A stretch of 11,925 bases of DNA from an uncultured Rhodanobacter sp. (GTDB taxonomy: Bacteria; Pseudomonadota; Gammaproteobacteria; Xanthomonadales; Rhodanobacteraceae): contig CAIKJM010000093.1 of NCBI GenBank assembly GCA_903827735.1, forward strand, positions 1-11,925. Direction: 5' to 3'. Of this stretch, positions 8,308 through 11,925 are shown piece after piece. The notes below the pieces were generated by a model. That model did not search any database. It had not been told where the DNA came from and worked only from the letters and a program-made list of their open reading frames with translations. Numbering within the stretch: position 1 is the first letter of the stretch; every line of letters starts with the position of its first letter. The position numbers and the translations under genes were made by a program.

Positions 8308-9018
8308 ATGACGACCAAACTCACAAAACGTATGAAGGCCGCGCAGGGCGCGGTGCAGCCGGGCAAGTTCTACGGTCTGGATGAAGCGCTGAAGATCATC
8401 AAGGACAACGCCAAGGCCAAGTTCCCCGAGTCGGTGGACGTGGCCGTGCGCCTGGGCATCGACGCAAAGAAGTCGGACCAGGGCGTGCGCGGTTCCTCGC
8501 TGCTGCCGCATGGCACCGGTAAGACCGTCAAGGTCGCCGTGTTCTGCCCGCCGGGTGAAAAGGCCGAGGCTGCCAAGGCCGCCGGTGCCGACGCCGTTGG
8601 TATGGACGATCTGGCCGAGCGCATGCAGGCTGGCGATCTCGACTTCGGTCGGGTCATCGCCACGCCGGACGCCATGCGCGTGGTCGGCAAGCTCGGTCAG
8701 CTGCTGGGTCCGCGGGGCCTGATGCCGAATCCGAAGGACGGCTCGGTCACCGCCGACGTCGCCACGGCGGTCAAGAACGCCAAGGCGGGCCAGGTGAAGT
8801 TCCGCAACGACAAGGCGGGCATCATCCACGCCACCATCGGCAAGGCCAGCTTTGACGCTTCGCAGCTCGCGGACAATCTCAACACCCTGATTGCCGATCT
8901 GCTGAAGGCCAAGCCGTCCACGGCGAAGGGCCAGTTTTTGCAGAAGGTTGCTCTGTCCAGCACGATGGGCGTCGGCGTCGCCGTCGATACCTCGACGCTG
9001 GCCACCGCCGCCAAGTAA
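8308..9018 (+). CDS. rplA: 50S ribosomal protein L1
   Basis: L1 forms the mobile stalk at the E site that guides deacylated tRNA out, and in many bacteria it represses the rplK-rplA mRNA. The 236-aa length fits the family (E. coli 234). Domain I is built from both ends of the chain and domain II from the middle. The signature LGPRGLMPNPKDGSVT spans residues 133-148, and the RNA-contacting FRNDKAGIIHATIGK (165-179) is conserved. ATG 8308 follows GGAGGG (8295-8300), which lies in the 3' end of rplK. A strong terminator hairpin begins ten bases after the stop, separating this unit from rplJL. Confidence 0.99.
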   Translation: MTTKLTKRMKAAQGAVQPGKFYGLDEALKIIKDNAKAKFPESVDVAVRLGIDAKKSDQGVRGSSLLPHGTGKTVKVAVFCPPGEKAEAAKAAGADAVGMDDLAERMQAGDLDFGRVIATPDAMRVVGKLGQLLGPRGLMPNPKDGSVTADVATAVKNAKAGQVKFRNDKAGIIHATIGKASFDASQLADNLNTLIADLLKAKPSTAKGQFLQKVALSSTMGVGVAVDTSTLATAAK

Positions 9019-9028
9019 GAGATCAAGT

Positions 9029-9062
9029 CCTATACCGGCCTAGCCCGGTATAGGCAGTTTTT
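9029..9062 (+). terminator. Intrinsic terminator after rplA
   Basis: CCTATACCGG (9029-9038) pairs perfectly with CCGGTATAGG (9045-9054), a 10-bp stem with a 6-nt loop, followed by CAG and TTTTT (9058-9062). This is the best intrinsic terminator in the window. It should end or reduce transcription from the rplKA promoter, so rplJL would depend on partial read-through or on a separate promoter. Confidence 0.75.
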
Positions 9063-9356
9063 GAGGGCAGCTCCGATGCCATTGGCGATCGGTGCGGCTG
9101 TCAAAGACCGCAGGCGTGACCAGCGTGCGAGGACGACGGGCAGGAGGCTCGCAAATGGCAGGGAATCGCCGTTGTCGCCAGCGGGGTCGCTTAATCGGAC
9201 GCATCTAATCCGGCCAGCGTAGATGGTGCTGCCCATTCTGGAATGTTTTTCTGGAAAGGCCGACACCCGGGACCTTACGTCCCCGACGTCACGGACGGCG
9301 TCGCCCAGGACCGCAAGCGGCAGGAGCCGTAAGCGGAGTTCATTTGGAGGAGTGCA
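9063..9356 (+). promoter_or_regulatory. Structured rplJ leader, expected site of L10(L12)4 autoregulation
   Basis: This non-coding stretch of 294 bases has several stems found by hand. GGCAGC (9066-9071) pairs with GCTGTC (9097-9102) around CCGAT/ATCGG and GCC/GGC. TGCGAG (9126-9131) pairs with CTCGCA (9148-9153). CATTC/GAATG (9234-9245) is followed by T5 (9246-9250). GGGAC/GTCCC (9269-9283) and CGACG/CGTCG (9284-9303) stand side by side. Two near-identical segments, CCGCAAGCGG (9311-9320) and CCGTAAGCGG (9327-9336), precede the ribosome-binding site GGAGGAG (9346-9352). L10 in complex with L7/L12 represses rplJL by binding such a leader in E. coli. No convincing sigma-70 promoter was found, and the L10 kink-turn was not pinned to a position. 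Confidence 0.5.
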
Positions 9357-9893
9357 ATGGCTCTAAATCTGTCCCAGAAACAAGAAGTAGTTGCCGAACT
9401 GGCAGAAGTTGCCTCGAAGGCTCACTCCCTGATCGCTGCCGAGTATGCGGGCACCACGGTCGCTCAGATGACCGCGATGCGCAAGCAGGCTCGCGAATCC
9501 GGCGTGTACTTGAGAGTTGTCAAGAACACGCTCGCTTCGCGCGCTGTAGCCGGTACCGACTTCGAGGTCGTTCAAGACGCTCTGGTCGGTCCCCTGCTGT
9601 ACGCGTTCTCGACCGAAGAACCCGGCGCTGCCGGGCGTCTGATCAAGGAGTTCGCCAAGAGCAACGACAAGCTGAAGCCGAAGGTCGTTTCGGTCGAAGG
9701 CAAGCTGTTTGCCGCCGAGCACGTCGACGTGCTGGCCTCGTTGCCGACCCGTGAGCAGGCTCTTTCCATGCTGGCACGCGTGCTGGCCGAGCCCGCTGCG
9801 ATGTTCGCCCGCGCCGTCAAGGCCGTGGCCGACAAGCAGGACGGTGGTGGCGAAGTTGCCGCCGAAGCTCCGGTCGAAGCCGAGCCCGCTTAA
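9357..9893 (+). CDS. rplJ: 50S ribosomal protein L10
   Basis: L10 is the base of the ribosomal stalk: its N-terminal domain binds 23S rRNA next to L11 and its C-terminal helix carries the L7/L12 dimers. The 178-aa protein begins MALNLSQKQEVVAEL and has the conserved TVAQMTAMRKQARESG (34-49) and VVKNTLASRAV (54-64) segments. The helix LARVLAEPAAMFARAVKAVADKQ (about 139-161) is the L7/L12-binding region, followed by an Ala/Glu-rich tail. ATG 9357 has a near-ideal Shine-Dalgarno (GGAGGAG, 9346-9352). The 44-base gap to rplL is AT-rich, with no terminator seen. Long structured leader and strong ribosome-binding site fit translational autoregulation. Confidence 0.99.
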   Translation: MALNLSQKQEVVAELAEVASKAHSLIAAEYAGTTVAQMTAMRKQARESGVYLRVVKNTLASRAVAGTDFEVVQDALVGPLLYAFSTEEPGAAGRLIKEFAKSNDKLKPKVVSVEGKLFAAEHVDVLASLPTREQALSMLARVLAEPAAMFARAVKAVADKQDGGGEVAAEAPVEAEPA

Positions 9894-9937
9894 GTTCGCT
9901 TTCTATTTAACTGAATCCATTTCCAGAGGTAAATAAA

Positions 9938-10309
9938 ATGTCCCTTTCCAACGAACAGATCGTTGAAGCCGTTGCCGCCAAGTCGCTCATGGAAGTGATG
10001 GAGCTGGTCAAGGCCATCGAAGAGAAGTTTGGCGTGTCCGCTGCTGCCCCCGTGGCTGCTGCCGGTCCGGCCGCTGCCGCTGCCGCTCCGGCGGAAGCGC
10101 AGACCGAGTTTGACCTGATCCTGAAGACCGCCGGCGCCAAGAAGGTCGACGTGATCAAGGCCGTCCGCGCGATCACCGGCCTGGGTCTGAAGGAAGCCAA
10201 GGACCTCACCGAGGCCGGCGGCGTCCTGAAGGAAGGCTTGTCGAAGGAAGATGCCGACAAGTTCAAGAAGGATCTCGAAGCTGCCGGCGCCACTGTCGAA
10301 CTGAAGTAA
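9938..10309 (+). CDS. rplL: 50S ribosomal protein L7/L12
   Basis: L7/L12 is the multicopy acidic stalk protein that recruits EF-Tu, EF-G and other GTPases and stimulates GTP hydrolysis. The 123-aa chain has an N-terminal dimerisation and L10-binding helix region (1-32), an unusually plain Ala/Pro hinge (33-55, with six alanines in a row), and the globular C-terminal domain (56-123). The factor-binding face KKVDVIKAVRAITGLGLKEAK is conserved. ATG 9938 has AGAGGT (9925-9930) seven bases upstream. In many bacteria it is made in excess of L10 through its own strong ribosome-binding site. Attenuator-like hairpins follow before rpoB. Confidence 0.99.
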   Translation: MSLSNEQIVEAVAAKSLMEVMELVKAIEEKFGVSAAAPVAAAGPAAAAAAPAEAQTEFDLILKTAGAKKVDVIKAVRAITGLGLKEAKDLTEAGGVLKEGLSKEDADKFKKDLEAAGATVELK

Positions 10310-10328
10310 TCGGCGTTTGCGCGCCGAT
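10309..10328 (+). terminator. Hairpin at the rplL stop codon
   Basis: ATCGGCG (10309-10315) pairs with CGCCGAT (10322-10328) around a 6-nt loop and starts at the last base of the rplL stop. No T-tract follows. It may protect the rplL 3' end or act together with the larger hairpin at 10347-10379 as an attenuator. Confidence 0.45.
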
Positions 10329-10335
10329 AGTTCGA

Positions 10336-10347
10336 CTTGACGTCAAG
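10336..10347. repeat. Perfect 12-bp palindrome CTTGACGTCAAG
   Basis: CTTGACGTCAAG is a perfect dyad without spacer, sited between two rplL-distal hairpins. It could be a binding site for a dimeric regulator, or chance. Its TTGACG could serve as a -35, but no -10 is found 16-18 bases downstream. Confidence 0.4.
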
Positions 10348-10379
10348 CAAGCCTGGGGGCGAAAGCTCCCGGGCTTTGC
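10347..10379 (+). terminator. Attenuator/terminator hairpin with GAAA tetraloop between rplL and rpoB
   Basis: AAGCCTGGGGGC (10349-10360) pairs with GCTCCCGGGCTT (10365-10376) as a 12-bp stem with two G-U pairs, closed by a GNRA tetraloop GAAA. Two more pairs are possible with one bulged T. A pyrimidine-rich TGCCTGTT follows instead of a clean U-tract. In E. coli an attenuator and an RNase III site between rplL and rpoB lower polymerase synthesis relative to ribosomal proteins; this hairpin is at the matching place. Confidence 0.65.
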
Positions 10380-10497
10380 CTGTTAACGGTGAACTTCACC
10401 CCCTCTGCGGCATCAAAACCTTACTGGCATTCAGAAACAAGCGGCAACAAGCACCTGCGACATCCGCAACTGCAGCATCGGTCAGAAGTCAGCACTG

Positions 10498-10527
10498 AAA
10501 GATCGACGATGTTTCTCCACGATCTTT
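10498..10527 (+). other. Stem-loop in the rplL-rpoB spacer
   Basis: AAAGATCG (10498-10505) pairs perfectly with CGATCTTT (10520-10527) across a 14-nt loop. No U-tract directly follows. Its function is unknown; it could be a processing site or an mRNA-stability element. From 10381 to 10497 I see only the short dyad GTGAACTTCAC and no reading frame with coding character. Confidence 0.4.
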
Positions 10528-10573
10528 GATTCATGCCTTTTGACGAAGCGGCGAACAAACCATCGTTTTCCGA

Positions 10574-10602
10574 TTCATAGCGGCATCCATAGTTCTTATC
10601 AT
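10574..10602 (+). promoter_or_regulatory. Candidate secondary promoter for rpoB
   Basis: TTCATA (10574-10579, 4 of 6) and TATCAT (10597-10602, 5 of 6) are separated by 17 bases. Transcription would start near 10609, about 46 bases before rpoB. GCCGGTG/CACCGGC (10606-10612/10620-10626) forms a 7-bp hairpin around the predicted start. This would give polymerase synthesis independent of read-through past the upstream attenuator. The match is moderate. Confidence 0.4.
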
Positions 10603-10654
10603 TTAGCCGGTGTGTGCACCACCGGCGTCACTGCGAACCGAGGCGCTCCCGATC

Positions 10655-11925
10655 ATGGCCTACTCGTTTACCGAGAAGAAACGCATCCGCAAGGACTTTG
10701 GCAAGCGTCCGCCCGTACTGGGCGTACCCAACCTGCTGACCATCCAGACCGATTCCTACCGCGAGTTTCTCCAAGAGGAAATTTCGCCCAAGCAGCGCGC
10801 CGAAAAAGGCCTGCATGCGGCGCTGAAGTCGGTGTTTCCGATTACCAGCTATTCGGGCAATGCCGCGCTGGAGTACGTCGAGTATCGCCTTGGCGAGCCG
10901 GCGTTCGACGAACGCGAATGCCGCAACCGCGGTATGACCTACGGTGCTCCGCTGCGCACCACGGTGCGTCTGGTCATTTATGACAAGGACAGCCCGGCTT
11001 CGAAGAAGGTGGTCAAGTACATCAAGGAGCAGGAGGTCTACATGGGCGAAATCCCGCTCATGACCGATACCGGCACCTTCATCATCAATGGCACCGAGCG
11101 CGTCATCGTCTCGCAGCTGCATCGTTCGCCGGGCGTGTTCTTCGACCACGATCGCGGCAAGACGCACAGCTCGGGCAAGCTGCTGTTCTCCGCGCGCGTG
11201 ATTCCTTACCGCGGCTCGTGGCTCGACTTCGAATTCGATCCGAAGGATGCGCTGTTCACCCGTATCGACCGTCGCCGCAAGCTGCCGGTGACCGTGCTGC
11301 TGCGCGCGCTCGGCTACAACAACGAAGAAATGCTGGGCATCTTCTTCGAGCACAACGTGTTCCACCTGGGCAAGAAGGGTGGCACCACGCTGGAGCTGGT
11401 GGCTGAACGTCTGCGCGGCGAAACGCTGAGCTTCGACCTCGCGGTCGGCGGCAATGTGCTGGTGGAAGCCGGCAAACGCATCACGGCGCGCCACGTGCGT
11501 CAGCTCGCGGCCGAGAACATCACCGCGCTGGAAGTGCCGGACGACTATCCGGTCGGCCGCATTGTGGCCACCGACATCGTCGATCCCGCCACCGGCGAGC
11601 TGCTGGCATCGGCGAATGACGAAATCACCGCCGAGCAGCTGGAAAACTTCCGCAAGGCCGGTATCGAAGTCGTGCCAACGCTGTACGTCAACGATCTGGA
11701 TCGCGGTGCGTACATCTCGCACACCCTGCGCATCGACAACACCAAGACGCCGCTAGAGGCCCTGGTGGAAATCTATCGCATGATGCGTCCGGGCGAGCCG
11801 CCGACCAAGGATGCCGCGCAGAACCTGTTCTTCAATCTGTTCTTCACCTTCGATCGCTACGACCTGTCGAGCGTCGGCCGGATGAAGTTCAACCGCCGCG
11901 TGGGCCGCAAGGACATCCTCGGTCC
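10655..11925 (+). CDS. rpoB: RNA polymerase beta subunit, 5' part (runs off window)
   Basis: This is the beta subunit, which forms half of the polymerase active-site cleft. There are 423 complete codons before the window edge, out of about 1340-1390 in the family. The start MAYSFTEKKRIRKDFGKRP is the conserved N-terminus; ATG 10655 has CGAGG (10639-10643) upstream at a rather long spacing. VYMGEIPLMTDTGTFIINGTERVIVSQLHRSPG (128-160) is the protrusion segment that includes the N-terminal rifampicin cluster. LRALGYNNEEML and the lobe region follow. The frame stays open to base 11925 and ends in FNRRVGRKDILG. The main rifampicin region (around E. coli 507-533) lies outside. rpoC would be expected next, yet the 3' end of rpoC lies at the opposite edge of this window. 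Confidence 0.99.
   Translation, partial: MAYSFTEKKRIRKDFGKRPPVLGVPNLLTIQTDSYREFLQEEISPKQRAEKGLHAALKSVFPITSYSGNAALEYVEYRLGEPAFDERECRNRGMTYGAPLRTTVRLVIYDKDSPASKKVVKYIKEQEVYMGEIPLMTDTGTFIINGTERVIVSQLHRSPGVFFDHDRGKTHSSGKLLFSARVIPYRGSWLDFEFDPKDALFTRIDRRRKLPVTVLLRALGYNNEEMLGIFFEHNVFHLGKKGGTTLELVAERLRGETLSFDLAVGGNVLVEAGKRITARHVRQLAAENITALEVPDDYPVGRIVATDIVDPATGELLASANDEITAEQLENFRKAGIEVVPTLYVNDLDRGAYISHTLRIDNTKTPLEALVEIYRMMRPGEPPTKDAAQNLFFNLFFTFDRYDLSSVGRMKFNRRVGRKDILG

Noticed and set aside
9344..9754. A 136-codon + strand frame overlapping rplJ, and 10540-10983 overlapping rpoB
   Set aside because: Both are out-of-frame shadows; the rplJ and rpoB frames carry full family conservation and ribosome-binding sites.
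10628..11722. A 364-codon reverse-strand ORF across rpoB, and similar long reverse ORFs across fusA, tuf, rplA and rpoC
   Set aside because: High GC3 removes stop codons from antisense frames. The products are His/Arg-rich with no family resemblance and lie opposite well-conserved genes.

Overview
The window carries core transcription and translation genes of a high-GC gammaproteobacterium. RpoB, RpoC, EF-G, S7 and NusG all read like the Lysobacterales (Xanthomonadales), most plausibly Rhodanobacteraceae (Dyella/Rhodanobacter-like). That placement is from memory of family sequences, not from a search. All genes are on the + strand, and the coding regions show no defence, mobile or metabolic accessory system.

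Layout: the 3' 43% of rpoC (1-1838); a spacer with a likely str promoter; the str operon rpsL (S12), rpsG (S7), fusA (EF-G) and tuf (EF-Tu) (2030-6347); tRNA-Trp with CCA (6529-6604); secE and nusG (6687-7656); a strong-looking promoter and structured leader before rplK (L11) and rplA (L1) (7876-9018); a terminator and a 294-nt structured leader before rplJ (L10) and rplL (L7/L12) (9357-10309); a 345-nt spacer with attenuator-like hairpins; and the first 423 codons of rpoB (10655 to the edge). Together these genes supply RNA polymerase, its elongation factor NusG, the Sec channel subunit SecE, ribosomal stalk and L1-arm proteins, two decoding-centre or head proteins of the 30S subunit, and both elongation GTPases. 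Several ribosomal-protein operons here are classically autoregulated by L1, L10(L12)4 or S7, and structured leaders sit where those sites are expected.

The most striking point is gene order. Relatives carry tufB-trnW-secE-nusG-rplKAJL-rpoB-rpoC-rpsL-rpsG-fusA-tufA-rpsJ. Here the 3' end of rpoC leads through fusA to a single tuf, which then leads to trnW-secE...rpoB. This is the exact junction expected from joining tufA to tufB: a tandem duplication, an excised circle, or an assembly artefact at near-identical tuf copies. A second pattern is a set of intergenic hairpins that present GGA in the apical loop, two of them side by side between rpsL and rpsG; they match the CsrA/RsmA recognition pattern or may be a short palindromic repeat family.
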